DNA from: Bacteroidales bacterium
Lineage (GTDB): Bacteria > Bacteroidota > Bacteroidia > Bacteroidales > UBA3824
Reading direction: 5' to 3'
DNA length: 64,000 bases
NCBI GenBank assembly: GCA_016286055.1
Contig: JAEERW010000003.1
Span: 339,069-403,068 of the forward strand
The translations under genes and the position numbers were made by a program. Positions 45,723 to 56,400 of the stretch are shown here, one piece after another (position 1 is the stretch's first letter; every line of letters starts with the position of its first letter). The notes under the pieces were generated by a model. That model made no database searches and was not told the origin of the DNA. It saw only the letters and a list, made by a program, of their open reading frames with translations.

Positions 45723-47168
45723 TTATTTTTTGAGCAATAGTTTATTATTATCTGCAATTCCTTCATTATCAAACCTTACCGTAGGATTTTTACCTTTGGT
45801 GTAGGCATCTTCGGATTCGTAGAGCGATAGGGCAATTTGATATTCTGACGGTAATTCAGCATTAAATTTAAACGAAAAATCTTGCGAAGTATCGTCTTTG
45901 AACGTGCCTTTGGGTATGCGGATAGTTTCGCCGATTTGGGCAAGGGTTTCGCCGGTGTTGTCGGTAAATTCTGCCACTAAGTAAACATCAAAGAAACAGG
46001 GTGCTAAGCCAATGTTTTTGATGGTGAGGTTTAAGGTGTTGGTGTGGGTAGAAAATTCTGCCTTGGCAACGGTGAAATTGTAGCCCAAAATCTTGCTCAT
46101 TTTGTCGGCAAGTGCTTTGTTTTCTTGATAGAAACGGTAGCCGCAATCGTTGTCTTGGTCGAGTACATAATAGGTTAAATGTGCGTTGCGGATAGATTGT
46201 TCCCAAAGTTCGGGAGTCCATTTTCTATTTCCGCCGGGAATTAAATCGTTGTAAGTGAGCATTGTAGCGTATCCGGCTATGTTTTCAGCGATGGTAGGCA
46301 AATTGGCGCGGTAAGCACGTTGCAAAGTATCGTCGCGACCTGGAATACCAATGAAACCGTCGTCGCGCTTGGTAACGCCGAGACTGAGTGCGTAGGTGTA
46401 AACATCGCCAAAGCCGTTGGATGGCAACACAAGTTGGGTCTTTTTGAAAACCGATGCGTAATGCTTTATCATATCTTTTAGAATATCGTCGGAGGGCATT
46501 TGGCTGCCGAGCAACTGCGATGTGTGCCATTCGCCCCAATTTCCGAAAGTGCGGATGTCGATGTATTCTATCCGTGGGTCACCGTCGTATTTTTGGGCAA
46601 GAGCGGTGGCAAAATCTTTGGCTGCCTGAATATAAATTGGGTCGTCCCAAACTGGTACAACTGCCTTAAAATCAGTGCCTCTGATATCTACGGTTATTTT
46701 TTTCGCTCCCATTTCGTATACAAAACGCGGCGTCCAATCGTAATTCTCTTCGGGGGTGTCGGCAGCCCTAACAAACGACGACGTGTATGGAAGCACCCTC
46801 AACGCATAGCCCATATTGTGTTCGGCAAGCGCGGCAAGCAGTTTGTCTAATTCCGACCAATCGTAAACACCTTTGGCGGGGTTGAGTTTGTTCCATTGCT
46901 GATAGCCCGAACCGTACGAAACCAAGTTCCAAGCACCGTTTTTGAGCGAACCGTAAGGACCGTATTCAAATTCAGGCGCAAACACCCACGTGCCTGAGGT
47001 GGGAACGGTAAACCCCTTGTGAGGATTTGAGAACGGTCCGTCGAAGGGTTTTAGATTGTACGAAATGGTGCCATCGGCATTTACATCGTTGTTTTCGCGG
47101 TTGCAAGCGGCACAAAACAGCATTAATATAGATGCCAAAAATGGGGTTAATAGTTTGTGAAAATTCAT
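45723..47168 (-). CDS. DUF4874/DUF4832-like lipoprotein, duplicate B
   Basis: A 481-residue protein with lipobox FCAAC and the same layout as duplicate A: YDWSELDKLLAALAEHNMGY, IDIRTFGNWGEWHTSQ, TQLVLPSNGFGD and LNLTIKNIGLAPCFFDVYLV. The two are close over most of their length, and their 3' ends are nearly identical at DNA level. Only 33 nt separate them. It follows the DUF362 gene by 24 nt. GEWGEW in the partner is GNWGEW here, so one acidic residue differs in the presumed active-site loop. Confidence 0.82.
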   Translation of the reverse strand: MNFHKLLTPFLASILMLFCAACNRENNDVNADGTISYNLKPFDGPFSNPHKGFTVPTSGTWVFAPEFEYGPYGSLKNGAWNLVSYGSGYQQWNKLNPAKGVYDWSELDKLLAALAEHNMGYALRVLPYTSSFVRAADTPEENYDWTPRFVYEMGAKKITVDIRGTDFKAVVPVWDDPIYIQAAKDFATALAQKYDGDPRIEYIDIRTFGNWGEWHTSQLLGSQMPSDDILKDMIKHYASVFKKTQLVLPSNGFGDVYTYALSLGVTKRDDGFIGIPGRDDTLQRAYRANLPTIAENIAGYATMLTYNDLIPGGNRKWTPELWEQSIRNAHLTYYVLDQDNDCGYRFYQENKALADKMSKILGYNFTVAKAEFSTHTNTLNLTIKNIGLAPCFFDVYLVAEFTDNTGETLAQIGETIRIPKGTFKDDTSQDFSFKFNAELPSEYQIALSLYESEDAYTKGKNPTVRFDNEGIADNNKLLLKK

Positions 47169-47192
47169 AGGTGTTTAGTTTTTCATAATTAT

Positions 47193-48200
47193 TTAGTCGA
47201 TATTAACAATTTGGTAGTTCATACTTCCAAGACCGATTTTGGCGGCGTGTTCGATGGTGTGAATGCCGTGGCGCGAACTGATACGGTCTTTGAGGGGTGC
47301 ATTGTCGTTGCCTTCGGAAGGTGTCATATTAAAAATAATGTCAACGCAAGCCTTGTCCAAAGCCACAGGGTCGAGCGAGGCAAGTATTCCGTAATCTTTG
47401 AGTTTAACTTTGGCAGGATGTGCAACGCAGTCGCAATCTACTGACATATTGTTCATTACCGAAATATAAAGGATTTTTTCGCCGTTGCCAAAATAGTTGT
47501 GGACAGCCTGAGCCGCCGCAGCCATTGATTCAAGAAAACCGTCTTGGTTTTGAGTGTGTTGCCAAAGTCCCTCCACCTTGCGCTGATAGCCTGCCGTGTG
47601 GATGTAAGCCTTGCCATTAGCCGAAGCCACGCCTATGCTTGCGTTTTTGATAACGCCACCCATTCCGCCCATCGGATGTCCCTTAAAATGAGCGAGATTA
47701 ATCATAAAATCGTAGTTTTTGAGGTGGGTTCCCACAATGTCGCACTTTATATTAGAGTTGTCGACAACGGGAATTTCAAATTCGCCCTCCTCGTCCATAA
47801 GGTCAACCTTAAACATCGGGCTAAATCCGTGTTCCTTAATGGTTTGCCAATGGTTTTCAAAAGTTGTACGTTGACCGCCGTATGCCGTGTTGCACTCCAC
47901 GATTGTGCCGTTGACCTCTTCTACAAGGTTTTTGATGAGTTCGGGTTTGAGGTAGTTGTTGTTGCCAGCCTCGCCGGTGGAAATCTTTACGGCAACGCGA
48001 CCTTCTGCCTTGCGACCCAGTGAGTTGTAAATTTTTACTAACGATTCGGGCGAAATATCCCGCGTTAGATAAACGGTAGATTTAACGCCTTCCGACACAG
48101 CGGTTTGTGCAGCGGGTTGAGCATTTGCAGTTTGCGTAGAATGTGTGCGGCAACCCGTAAAGAGCATCGCCGCGGCTATTAATGTAAAAAGTGCTTTCAT
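47193..48200 (-). CDS. DUF362-domain lipoprotein
   Basis: A 335-residue protein from ATG 48200, with leader ending in lipobox FTGC (Cys16). The DUF362 core is seen in RVAVKISTGEAGNNNYLKPE, INLAHFKGHPMGGMGGVIKN and SLDPVALDKACVDIIF. The 4Fe-4S motif present in some DUF362 proteins is missing; only a lone CDC pair (SVDCDC) is seen. An upstream ATG at 48245 adds 15 residues without signal features. Function unknown. It leads a same-strand group ending in the macrodomain gene. Confidence 0.84.
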   Translation of the reverse strand: MKALFTLIAAAMLFTGCRTHSTQTANAQPAAQTAVSEGVKSTVYLTRDISPESLVKIYNSLGRKAEGRVAVKISTGEAGNNNYLKPELIKNLVEEVNGTIVECNTAYGGQRTTFENHWQTIKEHGFSPMFKVDLMDEEGEFEIPVVDNSNIKCDIVGTHLKNYDFMINLAHFKGHPMGGMGGVIKNASIGVASANGKAYIHTAGYQRKVEGLWQHTQNQDGFLESMAAAAQAVHNYFGNGEKILYISVMNNMSVDCDCVAHPAKVKLKDYGILASLDPVALDKACVDIIFNMTPSEGNDNAPLKDRISSRHGIHTIEHAAKIGLGSMNYQIVNID

Positions 48201-48262
48201 AACAATAAGTTTTAAATTTCTCCAAATATAGAAAAGTTTTTGCAAAACTGATAAGATTAATG

Positions 48263-48291
48263 TTGTTTTTTACCAAAAATTTGTATATTCG
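48263..48291 (+). promoter_or_regulatory. promoter of the SSS symporter gene
   Basis: TTG at 48263-48265, 18 bp spacer and TATATTCG (one mismatch to TAnnTTTG) at 48284-48291, 26 bp before the ATG. Confidence 0.5.
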
Positions 48292-48317
48292 CACATCAAA
48301 ACCAAGCATACTGAACT

Positions 48318-50288
48318 ATGAATATATCATTATCAACAGCGGATATTATAATTATAATATCCTTTTTTATAACAATAGTTGTAATCACAAAGGCGGCGAA
48401 CAAACGCAGCAAAGCCGATATGGCAGACTATTTTCTTGGCGGACGGCAGATGCCGTGGTGGCTTTTGGGCGTGAGTATGGTGGCTTGCACTTTTTCTGCC
48501 GACACCCCGAACCTCGTTACCGGAATGGTGCGCGAAAGCGGCGTGGCTAAAAACTGGGCGTGGTGGGCGTTTTTGATAACGGGAATGGCCACCGTGTTTA
48601 TTTTTGCAAAACTTTGGCGGCGCACGGGCATTGTCACCGACCTTGAATTTTACGAAAAACGCTATTCGGGACGGGCTGCGTCGTTTTTGCGAGGGTTCAG
48701 GGCTGTGTTTCTCGGATTCTTCTTCAACTGCCTGATACTCGGCTCGGTAACGCTTGCCGCAATAAAAATTGGTTCGGTAATGTTTGGCATAAAACCATAC
48801 GTAACGGTAATTGCCGGAATGAGTGCTGCCGTGGTTTATACCGCTCTTGGAGGATTCAGGGGCGTGGTTTGGGCAGATTTTTTTCAATACCTGATAGCAA
48901 TGGCTGGCGCAGTGGCGGCGGCAGTGGCTGCGTTGAATATTCCCGAAGTGGGTGGTTTAGAAGGACTTGTAACTAACACCGAAATAGCCGACAAGATAGA
49001 TTTCATACCCGATTTTTCCGACCCTTCGGTTTGGGTGCCGATGCTGATAATCCCCGTTGCAGTGCAGTGGTGGGCGGTTTGGTATCCGGGCGCAGAGCCA
49101 GGCGGAGGCGGATATATGTGTCAAAAAATGCTTTCGGCTAAAAACGAAAAACACGCCGTGGGTGCAAACCTCTTCTTTAATTTTGCGCACTACGCATTGC
49201 GTCCTTGGCCGTGGATAATAGTGGCTTTGGCATCGCTGATAGTGTTTAAAACCGATTCACCGTCGGCAATGCAAGAGGCTGAGGCTCAATTGCAAAGCCC
49301 CACTCTCCTACCCTATTATCAAACAGTTTTGAATAATCCAAAAGCACCCGAAGTTCCCCCAGAATTGCGCGAAAAAATCATAAAACTTCACTATCAAAAA
49401 CAAGGTCTCACGGCATTGCACGAGGCATTTCCAAACGTTGATGAAAAATATCTCAAAAACGACGCTGCATATCCTATGATGGTAACTAAAACTCCTTCGG
49501 GTTGGTTTGGATTGATAATTGCTTCGCTTATAGCGGCTTATATGAGCACCATAGCCACGCATTTAAATTGGGGAGCATCGTATTTGGTAAATGATTTTTA
49601 CAAACGTTTTGTAAATCCAAATGCCGACGGCAAAAAACTTCGTAGAATTGCAATTTTGTGTACAGTATTGTTGGCATTTGTAGGCGGATTATTATCGCTA
49701 ACCATTATGGACAATGCCACACAAGCCTTTGATATATTGCTGCTTAGCGGCGCAGGCACGGGAGCAGTGTATCTGTTAAGATGGTTTTGGTGGAGAATCA
49801 ACGCCGCCACCGAAATTGCTGCTATGGCGGGAGCATTTTTGATGTCGATAGTAATGGTTTTTGTGATACCCGACGGCTGTTTGGCTTGCGGCATATTCGA
49901 CCATTCTACTATGCGACTTTTGATAACTGTTGCAGTGGTATCGCTCATTTGGATTGTTACAGTGTTTGTTACCAAACCCGAAAGCAAAGAAACCCTATTG
50001 AATTTTTACAAACTCACCACCCCCGGTGGTCCGGGCTGGAAATCATTCCTCAAACAGTTTGACGATGACAACCTCCTCAAATCCAACGCACAACATTGGC
50101 AAATGCCCCTTCAATTGCTCTGTGTTTTCATAGGAATTATCACGATATATTCGCTCCTCTTCGCCGGCGGATTCTTTGTGTATATGAAATGGATACCGGC
50201 AGTGATACTCACCATAGTGGGCATAGTAGGTGCTGTGGTGCTGTTTAAATTGGCTGGAAAGTTGAAGTTGGTGGAGAAGGGGGAATAA
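48318..50288 (+). CDS. sodium:solute symporter (SSS/SLC5) family transporter
   Basis: A 656-residue inner-membrane transporter with about fourteen hydrophobic segments. Family marks: YFLGGRQMPWWLLGVSMVA, VTDLEFYEKRYSGRAASFLR, AVVYTALGGFRGVVWADFFQ and LIAAYMSTIATHLNWGASYL, which contains the sodium-site serine/threonine region. There is a soluble insertion at about 320-390. The substrate could be a sugar, amino acid or another organic solute. It is a single gene with no helper. Confidence 0.92.
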   Translation: MNISLSTADIIIIISFFITIVVITKAANKRSKADMADYFLGGRQMPWWLLGVSMVACTFSADTPNLVTGMVRESGVAKNWAWWAFLITGMATVFIFAKLWRRTGIVTDLEFYEKRYSGRAASFLRGFRAVFLGFFFNCLILGSVTLAAIKIGSVMFGIKPYVTVIAGMSAAVVYTALGGFRGVVWADFFQYLIAMAGAVAAAVAALNIPEVGGLEGLVTNTEIADKIDFIPDFSDPSVWVPMLIIPVAVQWWAVWYPGAEPGGGGYMCQKMLSAKNEKHAVGANLFFNFAHYALRPWPWIIVALASLIVFKTDSPSAMQEAEAQLQSPTLLPYYQTVLNNPKAPEVPPELREKIIKLHYQKQGLTALHEAFPNVDEKYLKNDAAYPMMVTKTPSGWFGLIIASLIAAYMSTIATHLNWGASYLVNDFYKRFVNPNADGKKLRRIAILCTVLLAFVGGLLSLTIMDNATQAFDILLLSGAGTGAVYLLRWFWWRINAATEIAAMAGAFLMSIVMVFVIPDGCLACGIFDHSTMRLLITVAVVSLIWIVTVFVTKPESKETLLNFYKLTTPGGPGWKSFLKQFDDDNLLKSNAQHWQMPLQLLCVFIGIITIYSLLFAGGFFVYMKWIPAVILTIVGIVGAVVLFKLAGKLKLVEKGE

Positions 50289-50431
50289 AATAGATTCTCC
50301 CTAAATTTCTTTCCTTTACTTTTCACCATCTATCTCCAAAAAATGTGACAAAAATCACACTTTTCTTCGATAAACGGTGGTTTTGTAAAGTATAGTTGTA
50401 TTTTTGTGGATCGCAGTTTTTCCCCGATTTA

Positions 50432-50462
50432 TTTGCATAGTTAATTCTGTTTTGTATTTTTG
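50432..50462 (+). promoter_or_regulatory. promoter of the histidine phosphatase gene
   Basis: TTTG at 50432-50435, 19-bp spacer and TATTTTTG at 50455-50462: a full match to the Bacteroidota consensus. A second TATTTTTG at 50399-50406 may be a tandem promoter. Confidence 0.75.
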
Positions 50463-50493
50463 TGGAAAATATAATCACTTAAATTTAATAGAT

Positions 50494-51771
50494 ATGAAAG
50501 CAATTTTAAAGAAAATCGTTCTCACAGCCGCAACCGCTGTTTTTATGCTGACGGTTTCGGCTCAGCAAAACTCTGTGTTTGACCAACTTAAAGCAAATCC
50601 TAAGAAGGCTTACGGCAACGATTGCCCCTACCCTTTCGACAAATCAGAACTCACTAAGTCGCCAAAGGGTTACAAACCGTTCTATATCAGTCATTATGCC
50701 CGCCACGGTTCGCGGTATTATTGGAACGCCGACCTTTATGCGCAACTTGATACTCTGCTAACTACTGCGCACAATTTCAATAAGTTAACTGCCGAAGGAG
50801 AAAAGTTTTACACCAAATTTATGGATGCCAAATACGAACTTTCAACAGGCGTTAGCGAACTTACGCAACTCGGTTGGGAGCAGCACCAAAAGATTGCCCG
50901 AATTATGTACAACAATTTTCCAGAGGTGTTTAAAAACGGTGGAAATGTTTATGCAATATCCTCACTTGTAGGACGTTGCGTGCTTAGTATGTCAGCATTT
51001 TGCCAAGAACTTGTGCAGTGTGATCCACGTATCGAAATCCGCGAACAGTCGTCGCGCTTTACCTTAGATGCAGTGGTGCCTTCTGATGGTCAGAATCCTG
51101 TAAAGCACTCATTTCCAAAGGTTCATCCACGTTTTGAGAAAAATTGGGGCAAAGTTCCCAACGACAATTCCTTGCGCGAAAAGATTGTTGAGCGCGTGTT
51201 TACCTCCACCGACGGATTGCCAGAAAAGCCAGAAAAAATTGCGAGCAACCTCCTTCATCTCTACACCTCGCTGCCCAACATCGCCCACGAGGGAATGATG
51301 GGCAACATTGTTACCGACGACGAGATTATCTCTACTTGGGAACGCTCGAACCTCGGTTCCTATGCTTGGGTTTTTGGTCCTCAGTACGAGACCATTCCGA
51401 TTTTGCAAGATATTATCGCTAAGGCAGATGCGGTAATCAGCGGCAATGTTGACCGTGTTGCCGACCTTCGTTTTGGGCACGACACCTATATCGGACCTCT
51501 CACTGTTTTGATGGGCATCAACGGCGCCGACCGCGACCCCGAAGACCCGTTTGAAGTAAAGAATTGTTATCAAAATTTTGAAACCTGCAAAGCCTGCAAC
51601 ATTCAGTTAATCTTTTACCGCAATCCAAAATCCCCTTCCGACATCTTGGTAAAATGCCTTCTCAACGGCATAGAATCCACCCTCCCTATGGCCACGGAAA
51701 CCTTCCCCTACTACAAATGGAGCGTTGTAAAAAATTATTACAACGAAAAAATGGATAAGGTGGGGGAATAA
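50494..51771 (+). CDS. histidine-type acid phosphatase (MINPP/phytase-like), secreted
   Basis: A 425-residue phosphatase from ATG 50494, which opens a signal peptide (about 22 residues, ending SAQ). The catalytic RHG motif is ISHYARHGSRYYW (His nucleophile) and the partner HD motif is RFGHDTYIGPLTVLMG. Both are needed for the phosphohistidine mechanism. Bacteroidota homologues include a MINPP that degrades inositol hexakisphosphate, but other phosphomonoesters are possible. Its own strong promoter precedes it; no operon partner is seen. Confidence 0.9.
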   Translation: MKAILKKIVLTAATAVFMLTVSAQQNSVFDQLKANPKKAYGNDCPYPFDKSELTKSPKGYKPFYISHYARHGSRYYWNADLYAQLDTLLTTAHNFNKLTAEGEKFYTKFMDAKYELSTGVSELTQLGWEQHQKIARIMYNNFPEVFKNGGNVYAISSLVGRCVLSMSAFCQELVQCDPRIEIREQSSRFTLDAVVPSDGQNPVKHSFPKVHPRFEKNWGKVPNDNSLREKIVERVFTSTDGLPEKPEKIASNLLHLYTSLPNIAHEGMMGNIVTDDEIISTWERSNLGSYAWVFGPQYETIPILQDIIAKADAVISGNVDRVADLRFGHDTYIGPLTVLMGINGADRDPEDPFEVKNCYQNFETCKACNIQLIFYRNPKSPSDILVKCLLNGIESTLPMATETFPYYKWSVVKNYYNEKMDKVGE

Positions 51772-51782
51772 GTTGCTGTTTC

Positions 51783-51816
51783 TTTGTGTCGGTACTCAGA
51801 AATTTTTATATATTTG
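51783..51816 (+). promoter_or_regulatory. candidate promoter of the seven-gene AAA/helicase operon
   Basis: TTTG at 51783-51786 and TATATTTG at 51809-51816 with a spacer of 22 bp, 85 bp before the first ATG. The spacer is slightly long, and other A/T-rich near matches lie closer to the gene. Confidence 0.45.
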
Positions 51817-51901
51817 TAATTGTAAAATTTTTTTTATCATTATTGATTATGTTAAAAAAAACATTATATTTACACTATTAATTTAAATACTAATTTGTAT
51901 T

Positions 51902-53470
51902 ATGAACAGACAAGAAAAAGAACTATATAACTTAGTAAAAGCAAACGTAAAACTAATTCAAATAGTAAGTTACGAGACATTACGCTTCCACGGAATGTTA
52001 ATCGGCGTATCAAGGGAACTTAAACGTGATTTTTTTATTTGGAATCGTGTGGAAGGTATCAAAAAGTGGAATGCAGCAGAAAGATTCTTTGTTGCCGTCG
52101 AAGATGAAGACGATTCTTCTAATCCATCATTCGCTATCGATTTTTACAAGAACCAAAAAGAATGTATATTTCTTTTGGAAGATTTCTATCCTGATTTGAC
52201 CGAAAACCCTCGTATGATAAAAACTTTCAGAAACATTGCCGGTGAAAACACTCAAAACAAGACATTGGTATTCTCACAACCGTTTCTTCAACTTCCAAAG
52301 GAATTGGAGAAGGATGTGCATATTTTGGAACTTCCATATCCTGATTTTGATGATTTGAAGGCAATATATAATAAGGTGTGCGAACCGCATAATATATCAA
52401 ACTCGGGAGAGCCTGACCACGAACTCATTGAGGCTGCACTCGGACTCACAATTATGGAGGCCGAAAAAGCATTCTCTTTGGCATATATTGAGAATGGACA
52501 ACTAACAGGCGCAGAAGTACCGCTTATAATTCGTGAAAAAGAAAATGTCATCAAAAAAAGCGGCTATCTCGAATACTACCATCCGAAAGAGACAATGGAA
52601 GATGTAGGCGGTTTGGACAATCTTAAAGAATGGCTGAGAAAACGCGGACGCGGATTCGACAAGTCCGCCAAGGAGTTTGGATTGACATATCCGAAAGGCA
52701 TTCTTCTTTTGGGTATTCCCGGCACAGGTAAAAGCCTCACTGCGAAGGCTGTTGGCAATCTTTGGCATTTCCCATTGTTGAGGCTCGATATGGGCAAGAT
52801 ATTCGGAGGTATTGTAGGCGAATCTGAAAACAATATCCGTCAGGCTTTGAAAATTGCCGAGGCAATTTCTCCGTCGATACTTTGGATCGACGAGATAGAA
52901 AAAGGTATGTCGGGGATTTCTTCTTCGGGCTCTACCGACGGCGGCACAACAGCAAGGGTGTTAGGCACTTTCCTTACGTGGATGCAGGAGAAAACAAAGC
53001 CTGTGTTTGTGGTAGCAACAGCCAACAACATATCACAACTTCCGCCCGAATTACTCCGAAAAGGACGTGTTGACGAGATTTTCTTCGTTGATTTGCCCAC
53101 GGAAAAGGAACGCGAAGAAATCCTCAAAATCCACCTAAAACGCAAAGGACGCCACCCAAAAGACTTTGACATCAAATCTTTGGCAGAAAAGAGCAAAGGT
53201 TTTTCTGGCGCAGAATTGGAGGAAGTGGTAAAAGAAGCACTATTTCAGGCTTACGATGAGGAAAAAGAAATTGAAAATTCGCATATTTCAACTGCGATTG
53301 AAAAGACATATCCTCTCTCGCATACAATGCACGAAACCATTGTTAAAATGCGTCAATGGGCAAAAAGCCGTGCTGTGTCCGCGTCCAAAGACGAGCCAGA
53401 AAAGTTGGAAGATAAGGGAAAAGATGTTCCTAAACTAAGACAAGAATCTTATAACAATCCATTTATCTAA
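51902..53470 (+). CDS. AAA+ ATPase, Ycf46-like
   Basis: A 522-residue protein. The first 220 residues match the degenerate N-terminal part of Ycf46 proteins (CIFLLEDFYPDLTENPRMIK, QPFLQLPKELEKDVHILELP). The AAA+ core has Walker A GIPGTGKSLTAKA near 270, Walker B ILWIDEIEKG near 325, sensor VVATANNISQLPPELLRKGR with arginines, and a C-terminal helical lid (AEKSKGFSGAELEEVVKEAL). Ycf46 is best known from cyanobacteria and plastids; its function is not settled. First of seven tightly packed genes, followed by a helicase after 6 nt. Confidence 0.88.
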   Translation: MNRQEKELYNLVKANVKLIQIVSYETLRFHGMLIGVSRELKRDFFIWNRVEGIKKWNAAERFFVAVEDEDDSSNPSFAIDFYKNQKECIFLLEDFYPDLTENPRMIKTFRNIAGENTQNKTLVFSQPFLQLPKELEKDVHILELPYPDFDDLKAIYNKVCEPHNISNSGEPDHELIEAALGLTIMEAEKAFSLAYIENGQLTGAEVPLIIREKENVIKKSGYLEYYHPKETMEDVGGLDNLKEWLRKRGRGFDKSAKEFGLTYPKGILLLGIPGTGKSLTAKAVGNLWHFPLLRLDMGKIFGGIVGESENNIRQALKIAEAISPSILWIDEIEKGMSGISSSGSTDGGTTARVLGTFLTWMQEKTKPVFVVATANNISQLPPELLRKGRVDEIFFVDLPTEKEREEILKIHLKRKGRHPKDFDIKSLAEKSKGFSGAELEEVVKEALFQAYDEEKEIENSHISTAIEKTYPLSHTMHETIVKMRQWAKSRAVSASKDEPEKLEDKGKDVPKLRQESYNNPFI

Positions 53471-53476
53471 CGGTGT

Positions 53477-56400
53477 ATGAAGCATTACTACTTAAATCTA
53501 CCAAAAGATAAAGATCTTGACTTATATAAAGATTTAAGTGTCTCTACCGCAATTCAAAAAACTGCGGAGGAGGCGTTCCGCCCATTTGAAGATTATCTCA
53601 AAAATGCCGTTCACGCTCTCAAAAAGAAAAACGATGTTACTGCCAAGTGGGACAAAATCAAGTCAGACAATTTGGCGGAACTGAAACTCGAAGGATACCT
53701 TTTTGAAATACCTATACATAAAAACCGTTATAAAATATTGGTTGACAACGGATTCTGTCCCGATTACGAAGAAAACATAATATGCAAGTTTGACAATAGA
53801 AAAGAAAAAATAACAATCACAGAAGCCGATTTTGAGAAACGTTGCGTGGAATTTGATTACCGGGTAGAAAAATTCGACAGTGTAACTTGGGCTGGCGATT
53901 CTATCAAATTGGAACTGATTCAAGAAGACAGCAAACTCTCAGGAACGATAATCAAAGAAGACGGTCAAAGGATAATTGTTTACGTAAAAGATAAAAAAGA
54001 ACGCAATTGGCTCCCTGAAAACAAAAAAGAAATTCAAGGAGAAAAGTTGTCGGCTTTTATTAACTTTGAAGAATTGAAATTCGACAACGGTTCAAAATTT
54101 TCGTTTTTAGAACATAACGGTTTGTCGTTGACACTTAAAAATGACAACGATTACGACAAAAATGTTTTTTCAGGAAACTTGGTTTTTACTATCGAACGCC
54201 CAAAAAAGCGCGACAAAGATTTCTATTGGATTCAGTTGGCAGAAATCGACGATTCTTATCAAGGTGAAGACACACAGATTTTTTCGCCGTTGAGATATTT
54301 CTTTGATGATGACATTGAAATTAATGATGACAACGGTAATACATACGAGGTCGCAGAAGGACGTGAAAATGAGTATAAACTAGTACTTCGCAAAAAAGGT
54401 GAAAAATATAAGTATTGTTTCCCCGAAGGAGAAGTCCTCAAAGTTAAAGTCAATACATACCAACTTGAAAAACAATTGGAAGCAATCACTACTTTGAGAA
54501 CGATGCCTGTTGGCAATCACATTAATCTTATCTACCTGTTTAATAATCGGGAAAAGACAAATTGGCGCCACCCTCAATGTGATTCAATCAATGATTGGGA
54601 GGTAATCAAAGATGCAACACGCAGCGGATGTTATGAACAACGTGAGTTTGTAAACAAAGCACTCAACACACCTGATTTCGCAATTCTTGAAGGTCCTCCC
54701 GGCTCAGGTAAAACTACCGTCATATTGGAATTGATATGCCAAATTATAAAAAATGGCGGTCGAATTTTGCTTTGCGGCAGCACACACGTTGCTATCGACA
54801 ATGTTTTGGAACGTCTGAAAGAGAAACGCGACGAAGGAGAGTCATTGTTGGAAAAATTCAATATTTTGCCCGTAAGAATCGGTGACGAGAACCGTATCAA
54901 CGATGATGTCAGGATGTTTCAAATCGACAATTTGATAGAAGACAATGATATATCAGAAGACTTTCTCCTCGATGCCGCCAACCTTGTATGCGGCACTACT
55001 ATCGGAATATTAAAAAATCCGAAGTTCAGAAATCGCGAAAAGAACGCACCCATAGTCCCTGAGTTCGACTACCTGATAATCGACGAGAGTAGCAAGACTA
55101 CATTTCAAGAATTTCTTGTTCCTGCCTTGTATGCAAAAAAATGGATTCTTGCGGGTGATGTTATGCAACTTTCGCCATTTACTGACCGTGGTGAGATTGT
55201 CTCAAATATTTCGCAAGTGCGCTATGGAGAGGAGCCACTTGACGTCAATCTGCAACAGGCTTGTTTTTATCTTCAAAAATTAAAAGACTGCATCAAGGGC
55301 AGATACAACAAATATATTATTCCTGTTGGATTTGAGACTCTAAAATATATTTTTTTCGAAATCGAATCCCGCAAAGAGGATTATGAAGACAAATTGATTT
55401 ATATCATTCAAAATGAGAACTATAAAGACGTTTGCAAGTTACAACTTGCTGCTTATGACATAGTGTTTATAGACAGGAACTTGATTGCTAAATGTAGGGA
55501 AAAATTTCCTGAAACTCACGTAATTTTGTTACAGAAAGAAGATGATTGGTTGTCTTCTCAGCACGCTTTTGAGCATAATTGTTGGCAGCAAAAACATCGC
55601 TTCAACTTCCGTAACAAAGGCAAAGACATAACAGATAGTTTTGAAATAGCAGAACACATCAATGGTTATTTTGCAGAGAAAAACTGGGCGGAAGAAATTG
55701 CGTGGCGTATCGACCGCGAGCATCAGTTGAGGCTTGTGAAAGGGAGAAACAAAAGTAAGAATTATTCAGATGAAATAACCGATTTGTTGCCAAAAACTAT
55801 TGATAGCACGCAAATAGAAGAGAACATTAATCAAATAGCGGCTATGGCATTTCCGTCCATTTTGGAATCACTTGTTCACGGCATCAAGGGTCGAAAAAAC
55901 AAAGTGCAATCCACTATTTCAGAGGGTTTCTATGATTCAGATTTGCGTTATCGCCGGCAAACACTTGTATATCAGCACCGTATGCATCCTGAAATTTCTC
56001 AGTTTCCAAGAGAAAGGTTTTACAGCGAGGAAAAAGCGTTGCAGGATTTGGTGACTCCGATTCCCATTTCAAAAATGCGTAAATGGAATTTCACCCGTTA
56101 CCCAAAACACAGGGTTTGGATTGATGTTAAAGGCGAAACCAACCGCAATTACAACGAGCAAGAGGTTAAAATCTTGATTTCTCACTTAAAGGTTTTTATA
56201 GAATTTGCCAAAAACAATCCTCAACCCGAAGGTAGAAAATGGACTGTTGCGTGCCTGACGTTTTACCGTGGACAGGAGACTAAAATCCGTGAAAAACTGA
56301 GGGAACTGACGGGTAAAGAGAATGCGTTTTCGGACTTCAATATCGAGGACGGCAAAATCAACATAAAACTTCACACCGTGGATAAGTTTCAGGGACACGA

